Shown one piece after another: positions 1-7,966 of a stretch of 58,034 nucleotides of DNA (positions within the stretch are counted from its first letter, which is position 1; each line of letters starts with the position of its first letter). The notes below the pieces were generated by a model that made no database searches, was not told where the DNA came from, and was given only the letters and a program-made list of their open reading frames with translations. This DNA comes from Phaeobacter sp. QD34_24 (lineage in GTDB: Bacteria > Pseudomonadota > Alphaproteobacteria > Rhodobacterales > Rhodobacteraceae), in assembly GCF_028890115.1 (NCBI RefSeq), contig NZ_JARCJD010000022.1, forward strand, positions 1 to 58,034. Reading direction: 5' to 3'. Both the position numbers and the translations under genes were made by a program.

Positions 1-1
1 C

Positions 2-64
2 AGGTGCCCAAAGGTCTTCCTGTCAGCCATCGCACTCGCAGCGCTCGTCATTTACTGGCTATGA
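2..64 (+). CDS. C-terminal end of a probable membrane protein (partial)
   Basis: An open frame enters from the left edge and stops at a TGA at 62-64. The 20 visible residues end in a strongly hydrophobic stretch (VFLSAIALAALVIYWL), which looks like a last transmembrane helix. The following flagellar genes make a flagellar or secretion membrane component possible, but nothing identifies the family. Too little is visible for a firm call. Confidence 0.35.
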   Translation, partial: RCPKVFLSAIALAALVIYWL

Positions 65-312
65 GTCCTGACCCTAGATCGATTGCGGCCTTGCGCAAGG
101 GATCCTCGGCCGTGGGGTTGGATGCCTTTGCAAGGGCGGCACTTGGCAGCTGTTGCGACAACGGGGGTAATACTGGATCTGACATTCTGGCCTCAGAGCG
201 AAAGAAGTTTCGAATTGCATCGATTTTTCAGAGACTGCGACAGAACCGGTTAAAATTGCCGTAACCGCTTTGCTGTAGACCGGGGGCATCGAGATAGAAC
301 GTCTGGAAGCCC
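65..312. promoter_or_regulatory. fliK upstream region with a CtrA-like half-consensus site
   Basis: This 248-nt gap holds no convincing gene. At 250-264 it reads TTAA-N7-GTAA, with outer arms GGTTA and TAACC. This is one base away from the alphaproteobacterial CtrA recognition sequence TTAA-N7-TTAA and lies about 50 nt before the fliK start. CtrA is known to control flagellar genes in Rhodobacterales; assignment here is inference. A 12-bp palindrome CCTTGCGCAAGG also lies near position 90. Confidence 0.35.
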
Positions 313-2109
313 ATGCACAGCACATCACTTATAGGCCAAGCCCTTGGCGGAGCCACCGGGACCAAGGCCTCAACAGCCTCTGATACATCGCAGGATAGAT
401 CCAAGGTCATCGCCGCGAAGTCTTCAAAAGAGCGCCCATTTGCCGACTATGTAGAAGGCGCTTCCAGCAAGGCTGAAACCGTTTCCGCCCCGACCCAGGA
501 CAAGCTGGCACAGGAAAAACCGGAAAGCGGGGCGGTAAAGCAGGTGGCTGCGGACACACCGGCCTCCGACGGGGAAGTCGTTGCGGGACAGAATCAGGCA
601 GCGCCTGAGGAAACGCAGATTGCCCAAGCCGGTGATGCGGAGCTGACCGAAGCTGAAATCGCTGAGGCAGAATTTTCTGGGGCCGATGGCTTGGCAGCGG
701 ATGCGCCGTTGCGGAGCTCACGGACAAGCGGCGAGTCGAGCGGGACCACGCAGTCCGCGGCTCAGCCGATCCAGGACACACCATCATCCAAGCTTGCGTC
801 CAAAGAAGGCGCCTTGCCCACGGGCAAAGAGCTGCCTTCTGACGCGGGCACATCCCAGTCGTCTGATACTGAGGCCGATGCATCTATGCGCGAGCGGCAG
901 GCACAACCGGGTGCTGCTGCTGGAAAGGAAACCCTGGCGAGCCAGGCCCCGGAGCGAATCGGCGCAGGTGACAAGACGGTTGCGCAGTCCGAAGCATCGG
1001 TTGACCGCAAGGCAGAGATGCCCGCATCAGCGCAGACCGGACAAAGCCGACCGGACGGGCAGACTGCACGCACGGCAACAGAGACAACTGCACGCTCGGC
1101 ACCAGAGGCAACTGCACGCACGGCAACAGAAGCAACAGCACGCTCGGGATCGGAAGGGGCTGCACGCGCGGCCGCGCCGCAGAGCGAGGCGCAGGTAAAG
1201 GCGCAGGCAGCATCCAATGCCGGACAGGTCAAGCCAGGCCAGGGCGCGGCGACGGCCGAAGCGGCGGTGACGGCGGAGGCCGAATCGCTGCGAGCGGCGG
1301 GTGAAAAGCCATCCGACGCGCGGGCAACCGCTGCACCGTCCACCGCGGCGAACACGACCCAATCCGCGTCGCAGTCTGTGTTCCAGATGCAGGTGCAAAA
1401 TGCCGAAACCGGAGAGGCCCGCAAATCGCGCTACCGCATCCGGGACGGCGCTGCACAGCCTGTCGCGGAGGTAAAAAACGCAACGCCAGCAAAAACGGCC
1501 ACATTCTCGGCGGCGCCCACAATTGGCGCGGCCATTTCCCTCAGCCAGCCCGTGCAGTCTGTGACGGCCAAGTTTTCGCAGAACCCGTCTCTGATCGCTG
1601 ATTCGGTTGCCGGTCAGGCCAGCCTGACGGCGGATCTTCCCGGTTTGCCGCAGCTTCTGACCGAAGCTGTGTTCCAACCGGGTGCCACCCATCGAGTCGA
1701 GATGCCGCGCATGATCGCCACCCAGCTGGCCGAGGCCTTTGCAGCCAAGGGTGAGCGCAACATGGATGTCTCGCTGAACCCCGAAGAACTGGGGCGCGTG
1801 AAGATGCGTGTTTCGACCAGTGACACCGGCATCGTGATGACCATCCAGACGGAACGCCCCGAAACCGGTGACTTGATGCGGCGCCATATCAACGAACTGG
1901 CCGAGGAATTCCGCCGCATGGGGTTCCAGGACATCTCGTTTGAATTCAGCAGCGGTGAGTCCTTCGGTGGACAGGCAGAGCAAGGCCTGGGGGGTGACGG
2001 CGGCGGCACGCTTGGCGGGACCGCAGAGATGGCAGCGAGCGAGGTCGCAGCCGATTCAGAAAAGCAAAATCTCCAGCTGGGCTCCTCCGGCATGGACATG
2101 AGGGTATAG
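313..2109 (+). CDS. fliK: flagellar hook-length control protein FliK
   Basis: A 598-aa protein with the usual FliK plan. A long low-complexity Ala/Glu/Ser/Thr/Gln-rich N-terminal part (about residues 1-450) acts as the exported ruler. A compact C-terminal Flg_hook domain (about 470-560) carries the typical pattern NPEELGRVKMRV followed by an RRHINEL-type helix. FliK measures the growing hook and switches the flagellar export gate from hook to filament substrates. Residues 251-282 are four 8-residue repeats encoded by a 24-bp minisatellite. flgD starts 3 nt after the stop, so the two are co-transcribed. The ATG at 313 is preceded by a GGAAG ribosome-binding site. Confidence 0.85.
   Translation: MHSTSLIGQALGGATGTKASTASDTSQDRSKVIAAKSSKERPFADYVEGASSKAETVSAPTQDKLAQEKPESGAVKQVAADTPASDGEVVAGQNQAAPEETQIAQAGDAELTEAEIAEAEFSGADGLAADAPLRSSRTSGESSGTTQSAAQPIQDTPSSKLASKEGALPTGKELPSDAGTSQSSDTEADASMRERQAQPGAAAGKETLASQAPERIGAGDKTVAQSEASVDRKAEMPASAQTGQSRPDGQTARTATETTARSAPEATARTATEATARSGSEGAARAAAPQSEAQVKAQAASNAGQVKPGQGAATAEAAVTAEAESLRAAGEKPSDARATAAPSTAANTTQSASQSVFQMQVQNAETGEARKSRYRIRDGAAQPVAEVKNATPAKTATFSAAPTIGAAISLSQPVQSVTAKFSQNPSLIADSVAGQASLTADLPGLPQLLTEAVFQPGATHRVEMPRMIATQLAEAFAAKGERNMDVSLNPEELGRVKMRVSTSDTGIVMTIQTERPETGDLMRRHINELAEEFRRMGFQDISFEFSSGESFGGQAEQGLGGDGGGTLGGTAEMAASEVAADSEKQNLQLGSSGMDMRV
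1063..1158 (+). repeat. 24-bp minisatellite inside fliK, four copies
   Basis: Four head-to-tail 24-bp units begin ACTGCACGC or ACAGCACGC and encode TARTATET, TARSAPEA, TARTATEA and TARSGSEG. A fifth partial unit (GCTGCACGCGCG) follows. The unit is a multiple of three, so gain or loss of copies keeps the frame and only changes ruler length. Confidence 0.85.
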
Positions 2110-2112
2110 ACG

Positions 2113-2796
2113 ATGACTGATGCTGTAAGCGCGGCAACAACCGCAACGACGACGACTCAGACCAGCAGCGCTCAATCTCAGCGCGCAACCGGGCTGACCT
2201 CTGATTTCGAGACCTTCCTGAAGATGCTGACCGCCCAGGCGCGGTATCAGGATCCGCTGGAACCGCTCGATTCGACCGAATACGCATCGCAGCTGGCGCA
2301 GTTCTCGATGGTGGAACAGCAGGTGCAGGGCAATGAGACCCTGGTGGCCATGCAGAATCAGCTGGGCCTGTCCAATATGGCGGCGATGTCCGGCTGGGTC
2401 GGCATGGAAGCGCGGGTATCGGCGCCTGGCTATTTCAACGGCACGTCGCCTGTTGTGGTCTCTCCGAATCCCGCCGCCAGTGCCGATGCGGTCACGATGA
2501 TCGTTCGCGACGCCGACGGTGCCGAGGTCAACCGGATTGCACTGCCCGTCGCGGCCGAACCCTATTCCTGGGATGGCACCGATGCGGATGGCAATACGGT
2601 GGAGGAAGGCAGCTACACGTTCACCATCGAAAGCCGCCGCGGCGACGATGTGCTGCTGTCGGATCTGGCCGAGGTCTATACCGAGGTGAAGGAAACCCAG
2701 ATGCTGGGCAACGATGTGGTCTTGATTACCGAGGGCGGCTCGGCAATCTTGGCCTCCTCTGTGACAGGCCTGCGCAACCGCGCCACGGACGCATAA
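2113..2796 (+). CDS. flgD: flagellar hook assembly scaffolding protein FlgD
   Basis: A 227-aa protein that caps the growing hook so that FlgE subunits can polymerise outside the cell. The conserved N-terminal FlgD signature is clear at about residues 30-75: DFETFLKMLTAQARYQDPLEP, then STEYASQLAQFSMVEQ. The C-terminal half (about 100-200) has the FlgD tudor/Ig-like pattern, including YSWDGTDADGNTVEEGSYTF. It is a substrate of the flagellar export apparatus and lacks a Sec signal. It sits directly behind fliK, a common flagellar pairing. The hook gene flgE does not follow, so the flagellar block ends here. Confidence 0.93.
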   Translation: MTDAVSAATTATTTTQTSSAQSQRATGLTSDFETFLKMLTAQARYQDPLEPLDSTEYASQLAQFSMVEQQVQGNETLVAMQNQLGLSNMAAMSGWVGMEARVSAPGYFNGTSPVVVSPNPAASADAVTMIVRDADGAEVNRIALPVAAEPYSWDGTDADGNTVEEGSYTFTIESRRGDDVLLSDLAEVYTEVKETQMLGNDVVLITEGGSAILASSVTGLRNRATDA

Positions 2797-2856
2797 TCCA
2801 CCCCTGACCGGGTCCGCTATTTCGGTTGCGCGCTGTCGTTCTGACGGCCCGCATTC

Positions 2857-3744
2857 GTGGGCGCTTGCCAATGGGAGCGGACCCTGCCAGCCCTGTCATG
2901 TGACTTCAACGCCCGGTTCCTGGCGCATCTGAATGGCCTGGGGCTGGATGCGCGCGCACCTCGGATCCTGACCGGGGGGCGGTCGAACCATGTCTGGCGC
3001 ATGGGGTCCCTGGTGGTGAAACTCTACCTCCAGGATGGGAACAACCCGCTGTTTGCCAATGATCCTGAGTGTGAGATGGCTGTGCTGCGGACCCTGGACC
3101 ACACCGGGATGGTGCCGCACCTGGTGCGTGCGGGCTGTTTCGAAGGGCATCACTGGCTGGCCTATTCCCATCTCGAAGGCGGTCCCTGGCAAGATGGCAC
3201 CGCAGCCGTGGCCCGTCTCCTGGGGCGTTTGCATGCCCAGCCTGTATTGGCGGGCCTGCCCGAGGGCGCCAATGGCAGCGCGATGCTGGGGACGCAGGCC
3301 GAAGACATTTTGGCGCGCTGCCAGGCGGGGGCGGATCTGCGCCCGCTGCGCCCGGTCGGAGATGTGCCGCCGACACCAGACAAGAGTCTCATTCACGGCG
3401 ATCCCGTGCCGGGGAATTTGGTGGCCCATCGGGGTCGGTTGACCCTGATCGACTGGCAATGCCCCAAGATGGGCGATCCGGCCGAGGATCTGGCGCTGTT
3501 CCTGTCCCCGGCCATGCAGGTCCTTTATCGCGGTGCACCGCTCAGCCGGGACGAGGCAGAGAGCTTCCTTGCAGCCTATCCAAACCGCCCTGTGGTGGCG
3601 CGGGTGCAGGCGCTTCTGCCCTGGTTTCATTGGCGCATGGCCGCCTATTGCCTATGGCAGGCAGAGCAGGGCGGATTTCAGGACCGGGAGGCGATGCGGC
3701 TGGAATTGGCCGCGCTTCAGTCCATCAGCCCCAGTATGGCATAG
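2857..3744 (+). CDS. phosphotransferase of the aminoglycoside phosphotransferase/choline kinase fold
   Basis: A protein of about 295 aa with the small-molecule kinase fold. An N-terminal lobe binds ATP (LTGGRSNHVWRMG, then VVKLY with the probable lysine). The catalytic loop HGDPVPGNL fits the HxDxxxxN Brenner motif, and the metal-binding IDWQCPKMGDPAEDLA follows. Choline/ethanolamine, thiamine or another small alcohol could be the substrate; the sequence does not decide. The start is uncertain: GTG at 2857 has no good ribosome-binding site, and the conserved part begins around residue 30. Its 3' end overlaps the convergent oxidoreductase gene by 28 nt. Confidence 0.75.
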   Translation: MGACQWERTLPALSCDFNARFLAHLNGLGLDARAPRILTGGRSNHVWRMGSLVVKLYLQDGNNPLFANDPECEMAVLRTLDHTGMVPHLVRAGCFEGHHWLAYSHLEGGPWQDGTAAVARLLGRLHAQPVLAGLPEGANGSAMLGTQAEDILARCQAGADLRPLRPVGDVPPTPDKSLIHGDPVPGNLVAHRGRLTLIDWQCPKMGDPAEDLALFLSPAMQVLYRGAPLSRDEAESFLAAYPNRPVVARVQALLPWFHWRMAAYCLWQAEQGGFQDREAMRLELAALQSISPSMA

Positions 3745-5036
3745 GCGGGCAGCATCAAGGCCCGCCGCGCGCGGCCCAGGGGAAACTTGCCCATGCTCTG
3801 CATCACCGGCGAATAGGGCAGCGCGGGCTGCTGTCCCTGCACCAGATCCGACAACAGCCGCCCGGCGTAGCTGCCCATCGCAACCCCGTTGCCGTGATAG
3901 CATAGACCGGCAAACAGGCCCGGGGCACCGGGAACCGGCCCCACAAAGGGCACCAGATTGCGCGCCATCGACACCATCCCGGACCAGACATGGGTGCCTT
4001 CCACATCGCGCCATGCGGGGAAGAGATCCTCGAAGTGTTTGCGCAAGGCCTGCCGGATCCCGGCCTCGGCACGGGGCGAGGCAAAGAGACCGCCGCGCAT
4101 GCCGAACAGGAAACGCCGATCCGGCATCAGGCGGAAGTAGTGCAGCAGGTTGCGGGTGTCATAGGCCATCTGATCGCTGAACCAGCCCTGCGTCTGCAGC
4201 TCTGCATCGCTCAGCGGGCGGGTCACCATGACGGTGGATTGCGCCGGGATGTAGCGTCCCGACAGCCAATCGGGCAGCCCGTCCCAGGAATAGCCATTGG
4301 TGGCAATGATCACCTGTTTCGCCTGCAGGCTGCCCTGCGGGGTGGTCAGGACATGGCCATTCGGAGCCGAAGTCAGGTTGGTCACGGGGCTTTTTTGATA
4401 CAGCGTTGCGCCCGCCCGTTGCGCGGCATCCGAAATGCCGAACAGGTATTTGCGCGGGTTGAGGCCAAATCCGGCAGGCGTGGTCAGCGCTCCAAAAAAC
4501 TGCCCGTTCAGCCCGTGTTCGGCAAGCTCCGGCTGTTCCAGAAGCTGCACCGCGCCGCCATGGGCTGCGATCAACTCCGCTTCACGGCGCAAGGCCGTCA
4601 TGGCGCGCGGGCTATGCGCCATCCGGGTTTCGCCCTTGGAGTGGGTGTCTGCGTCGATCCCGTGCCGGTCCAGGAGGCCCCGCACCAGATCGATGGCAGC
4701 CATTTCTCCAGCGGCATAGATTCGGGTGGCCTCTTCGCCGTATTTGCGCTGCATGGCGGCGCCGGACAGTTTCGCTCCGCCCAGGCAGCAAAAGCCGCCA
4801 TTGCGCCCGGAGGCACCCCAGCCGGGGGTCTCGGCCTCCAGCAGGGCGACCTTCACCCCGGCCTCTGCCAGGTGCAGGGTGGCGGACATGCCGGTGAAGC
4901 CACCGCCGATGATCGCCACATCCGCACTGATCTCCCCGCTCAGCTGCGGCCAGTCGGGGGCCGCGATGGTCTCATCCCACCAGCAGCCGTTTCGCGGCTC
5001 TGGCCCGTAGGCGTAGTCCGAGAAGATCCGCCGCAT
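3717..5036 (-). CDS. FAD-dependent amine oxidoreductase, gamma-glutamylputrescine oxidase-like (PuuB family)
   Basis: A 439-aa DAO-family flavoprotein. The N-terminal Rossmann motif IIGGGFTG (about residues 41-48) binds FAD, and GASGRNGG (about 75-82) is typical of the PuuB/OrdL group. The C-terminus has the second FAD-contacting segment (GLCYHGNGVAMG). PuuB enzymes oxidise gamma-glutamylputrescine to the aldehyde with release of ammonia and H2O2. It is the last gene of the leftward putrescine operon and its start overlaps the potI stop by one base (TGATG). No gamma-glutamylputrescine synthetase is visible here, so the true substrate may be another imported amine. Confidence 0.75.
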   Translation of the reverse strand: MRRIFSDYAYGPEPRNGCWWDETIAAPDWPQLSGEISADVAIIGGGFTGMSATLHLAEAGVKVALLEAETPGWGASGRNGGFCCLGGAKLSGAAMQRKYGEEATRIYAAGEMAAIDLVRGLLDRHGIDADTHSKGETRMAHSPRAMTALRREAELIAAHGGAVQLLEQPELAEHGLNGQFFGALTTPAGFGLNPRKYLFGISDAAQRAGATLYQKSPVTNLTSAPNGHVLTTPQGSLQAKQVIIATNGYSWDGLPDWLSGRYIPAQSTVMVTRPLSDAELQTQGWFSDQMAYDTRNLLHYFRLMPDRRFLFGMRGGLFASPRAEAGIRQALRKHFEDLFPAWRDVEGTHVWSGMVSMARNLVPFVGPVPGAPGLFAGLCYHGNGVAMGSYAGRLLSDLVQGQQPALPYSPVMQSMGKFPLGRARRALMLPAYAILGLMD

Positions 5037-5851
5037 CAGGTGCGGGCCGCTTCTTGTTCGTCCCGTTTCTGGCGTACCATCTGGTGCTTGGTCACCAGCG
5101 ACGTGGTGATGACACCCACCGTGACGATGGCGATCATGATGGTCGAGAGCGCGTTGATCTCGGGGGAGACACCAAGGCGCACCGCCGAGAAGATCTTGAT
5201 CGGCAGGGTGGTGGCCGCAGGCCCCGAGGTGAAGGAGGCGATGACCAGATCGTCCAGCGACAGGGTAAAGGCCAGAAGCCAGCCGGAAATCACCGCAGGG
5301 GCGATGATCGGCAGGGTCACAAGGCGGAACGCCTCTGCCGGGGAACAGCCGAGATCCAGCGCGGCCTCTTCCAGTGACCGGTCAAAGGTCACCAGCCGCG
5401 AGGAGACCACCACTGAGACATAGCACATGGAAAAGGTGGTATGGGCCAGCACGATGGTCAGCACGCCGCGATCAAGGCCGATCCCGATGAACAACAAGAG
5501 CAGTGACAGGCCGGTGATCACTTCGGGCATCACCAGCGGCGCGTAGATCATGCCGGAAAACAGGGTACGGCCAAAGAACCGCCCGCCGCGCACCATGACA
5601 TAGGCCGCCATGGTGCCCAGGACCGTCGCGATGGTCGAGGAGAAGACCGCGACCTTGATGGTGACCCAGGCGGCATTGAGGAAGGCCTCGTTCTGCATCA
5701 GCTCGCCGTACCATTTGGTCGAGAAGCCTGCCCAGACGGTGACCAGCTTGCTTTCGTTGAAGCTGAAGATCACCAGGATCACCATGGGGATATAGAGAAA
5801 GGCAAAGCCCAAGCTCAGCGAGACGGTGTTGAACCAGCTCATGCGATTCAT
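5036..5851 (-). CDS. potI: putrescine ABC transporter permease PotI
   Basis: A 271-aa inner-membrane permease of the PotC/PotI type with about six transmembrane helices. The EAA loop that docks on the ATPase is readable (EEAALDLGCSPAEAFRLVTLPII). ATG 5851 is chosen because it overlaps the potH stop by four bases (ATGA) and gives the normal N-terminus (MNRMSWFNTVSLSLGF). An upstream in-frame start would add 43 atypical residues lying inside potH. It forms the channel together with PotH and is energised by PotG. Confidence 0.9.
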   Translation of the reverse strand: MNRMSWFNTVSLSLGFAFLYIPMVILVIFSFNESKLVTVWAGFSTKWYGELMQNEAFLNAAWVTIKVAVFSSTIATVLGTMAAYVMVRGGRFFGRTLFSGMIYAPLVMPEVITGLSLLLLFIGIGLDRGVLTIVLAHTTFSMCYVSVVVSSRLVTFDRSLEEAALDLGCSPAEAFRLVTLPIIAPAVISGWLLAFTLSLDDLVIASFTSGPAATTLPIKIFSAVRLGVSPEINALSTIMIAIVTVGVITTSLVTKHQMVRQKRDEQEAART

Positions 5852-6729
5852 TGCTCGGCCTCCTGTTGCTTCTGCTGGTTGCGCTGGAACAGCACGATGG
5901 GCACGATCAACAGCAAGAGCAGCACCACCGCCACCGCCGAGGCAACGGGCCAGTCGCGGTTGGAGAAGAACTCTTCCCACAGGACCTTGCCGATCATCAG
6001 CGTGTCGGAACCGCCCAACAGCGACGGGATCACGAATTCACCCAAGGTTGGAATGAAGACCAGGAAACAACCGGCGACGATGCCGGATTTGGACAGGGGA
6101 ACGGTCACCAGCCAGAAGGCGGAGAGGCGCGAACAGCCCAGATCCTCGGCCGCCTCGATCAGGGAATCGTCCATCCGCTCAAGCGCGGCGTAGATCGGCA
6201 GGATCATGAAAGGCAGGTAGGTATAGACGACGCCGATATAGACGGCGGTGTTGGTGTTGAGGATCGTCAGCGGCTCGTTGATGACACCCAGCCACAGCAG
6301 GGCCTGGTTCAGGAAACCCTCGTTCGACAGGATCCCCATCCAGGCGTAGACCCGGATCAGGAAGCTGGTCCAGAAGGGCAGGATCACCAGCATCATCAGC
6401 GTGGCGCGCCATTCCTCGGGGGCGCGCGCCATGCCATAGGCGATGGGATAGCCCGCCAGCAGCGTCAGCAGCGTCGAAAAGAAGGCGATCTGCAGCGAGC
6501 TGAGATAGGCCTTCCAGTACAGATCATCCTGGGTCAGCCAGACGAAGTTCTCGAAATCCAGCTCGGACAGGAAGGCCCAGAGGCCCGTGGCCCAGTCGAA
6601 TTGCGGCATATAGGGCGGGCGTGCCAGCGCCACATCGGACAGCGAGATCTTCAGGACGATGGCAAAGGGCACCAGGAACAGCGCCAGCAGCCACAGGTAA
6701 GGGATGGAGATCAGGGCAAAACGGCGCAT
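5848..6729 (-). CDS. potH: putrescine ABC transporter permease PotH
   Basis: A 293-aa permease of the PotB/PotH type. It resembles enterobacterial PotH throughout, for example LPFWTSFLIRVYAWMGIL, the EAA-like loop EAAEDLGCSRLSAFW, and VGKVLWEEFF-type wording near the end (MIGKVLWEEFFSNRDWPVASA). About six membrane helices are expected. It is translationally coupled on both sides: one base shared with the potG stop and a four-base overlap with potI. It pairs with PotI to form the putrescine channel. Confidence 0.92.
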   Translation of the reverse strand: MRRFALISIPYLWLLALFLVPFAIVLKISLSDVALARPPYMPQFDWATGLWAFLSELDFENFVWLTQDDLYWKAYLSSLQIAFFSTLLTLLAGYPIAYGMARAPEEWRATLMMLVILPFWTSFLIRVYAWMGILSNEGFLNQALLWLGVINEPLTILNTNTAVYIGVVYTYLPFMILPIYAALERMDDSLIEAAEDLGCSRLSAFWLVTVPLSKSGIVAGCFLVFIPTLGEFVIPSLLGGSDTLMIGKVLWEEFFSNRDWPVASAVAVVLLLLLIVPIVLFQRNQQKQQEAEQ

Positions 6730-7856
6730 CAGTCAGCCAAGAGAACGCCTGCCGTGGCGGTCCAGGACAGCCAGACAGTGTCTTCCCAGGTAAAGGCCCG
6801 GCGCGAAATGCGGCGGGTATTGGCGGTCTGCGCCTTGATCACCACGCCCGAGGGCAGCTCCACGTGATAGGTGGAGATATTGCCGAGATAGGCGATATCC
6901 AGAACCTTGCCTTCGACCGCATTGTCGGCACCGTCGGGGCGTTCGGCAGAGATGGTGACCTTCTCGGGGCGGATCGCCAGATGCGCGGTCTGCCCGTCCG
7001 AAAATCCGGTGGCGGTCTTGACGGTCAGCGGCTCAGCGCCCTCGCGCCAGTGCAGCGCATAGGTCGCGTCACCGGTCGGTTTGACGGTGCCTTCGATCAG
7101 GTTCACATCGCCGATGAAGTCGGCCACATAGGTCGAATTTGGCGCCTCGTAGATGTCGGCAGGGGTTGCGACCTGGATGATCTTGCCGTTGTCCATCACG
7201 GCCACGCGGCTGGCGACGGTCATCGCCTCTTCCTGGTCGTGGGTCACGATCACGAAGGTGGTGCCGGTCTTCTCCTGGATGTCCATCAGTTCGAACTGGG
7301 TATCCTGGCGCAGCTTCTTGTCGAGCGCGCCAAGCGGTTCATCCAGCAGCAGAAGTTTCGGCGCCTTGGCAAGACTGCGGGCCAGTGCCACCCGCTGCCG
7401 CTGCCCGCCCGAGATCTGATGCGGCTTGCGCCGGGCGAATTTTTCCAGCCGGGTCAGGCGCAACATGTCGCTGACGCGGGTTTCGATCTCAGCCTTTGAT
7501 TGACCCTCGCGCTTCAGGCCAAAGGCGATATTGTCCCAGATGCTGAGATGCGGAAACAGCGCATAGGATTGAAACATCATGTTCACGGCGCGCTTGTTCG
7601 GGGGCACCGGGGCGATGTCCTGGCCGGACAGGAAGATCTTGCCCTCCGTCGGGGTTTCAAACCCTGCCAGCATGCGCATCAGCGTGGTCTTGCCACAGCC
7701 CGAGGGCCCGAGCAGCGCAAAGAACTCCCGCTCGTATATGCCGATGGTCAGATCATCGATGGCAGTGAAGTCACCAAAGCGTTTGGTCACATTTTGGAAT
7801 TCGATCAAGGGCTTGGCCTCGGGATCGTTCCAGGGTTCAAAAACGGGAAGTGTCAA
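6729..7856 (-). CDS. potG: putrescine ABC transporter ATP-binding protein PotG
   Basis: A 375-aa ATPase. Walker A (GPSGCGKTT, about residue 54), Q-loop (MMFQSYALFPH), the ABC signature (SGGQRQRVALARSLA), Walker B (LLLLDEPLGALD) and the switch histidine (THDQEEAM) are all present. The C-terminal TOBE-type regulatory domain covers about residues 290-370. Family wording is closest to PotG. The start appears to be TTG at 7856 behind a run of six G; no ATG is available nearby. A strong hairpin separates it from potF upstream, as expected when the binding protein is made in excess. Confidence 0.92.
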   Translation of the reverse strand: MTLPVFEPWNDPEAKPLIEFQNVTKRFGDFTAIDDLTIGIYEREFFALLGPSGCGKTTLMRMLAGFETPTEGKIFLSGQDIAPVPPNKRAVNMMFQSYALFPHLSIWDNIAFGLKREGQSKAEIETRVSDMLRLTRLEKFARRKPHQISGGQRQRVALARSLAKAPKLLLLDEPLGALDKKLRQDTQFELMDIQEKTGTTFVIVTHDQEEAMTVASRVAVMDNGKIIQVATPADIYEAPNSTYVADFIGDVNLIEGTVKPTGDATYALHWREGAEPLTVKTATGFSDGQTAHLAIRPEKVTISAERPDGADNAVEGKVLDIAYLGNISTYHVELPSGVVIKAQTANTRRISRRAFTWEDTVWLSWTATAGVLLAD

Positions 7857-7924
7857 GCCGGCCCCCCTGCGCGGTCAAGGTCCAAAGCGGCGCGGGCCAC
7901 CTTGAATGTTTTGGAGCGTCGAAT

Positions 7925-7949
7925 GGCAGGGCGCACGGGGCGCCCTGCC
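7925..7949 (-). terminator. intercistronic hairpin between potF and potG
   Basis: A perfect 10-bp stem, GGCAGGGCGC against GCGCCCTGCC with a 5-nt loop, lies between the potF stop and the potG start. There is no T tract, so it is more likely an attenuator or mRNA-stabilising structure than a full terminator. Confidence 0.6.
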
Positions 7950-7966
7950 GGATCAGGTTTTCGGGA

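Noticed and set aside
90-101. 12-bp palindrome CCTTGCGCAAGG
   Set aside because: It is short and isolated, without a second copy or promoter context, so no function is claimed.
5851-6867. A 338-aa plus-strand frame opposite potH
   Set aside because: It is Gln/His/Asp/Gly-rich low-complexity sequence typical of the antisense frame of a permease gene.
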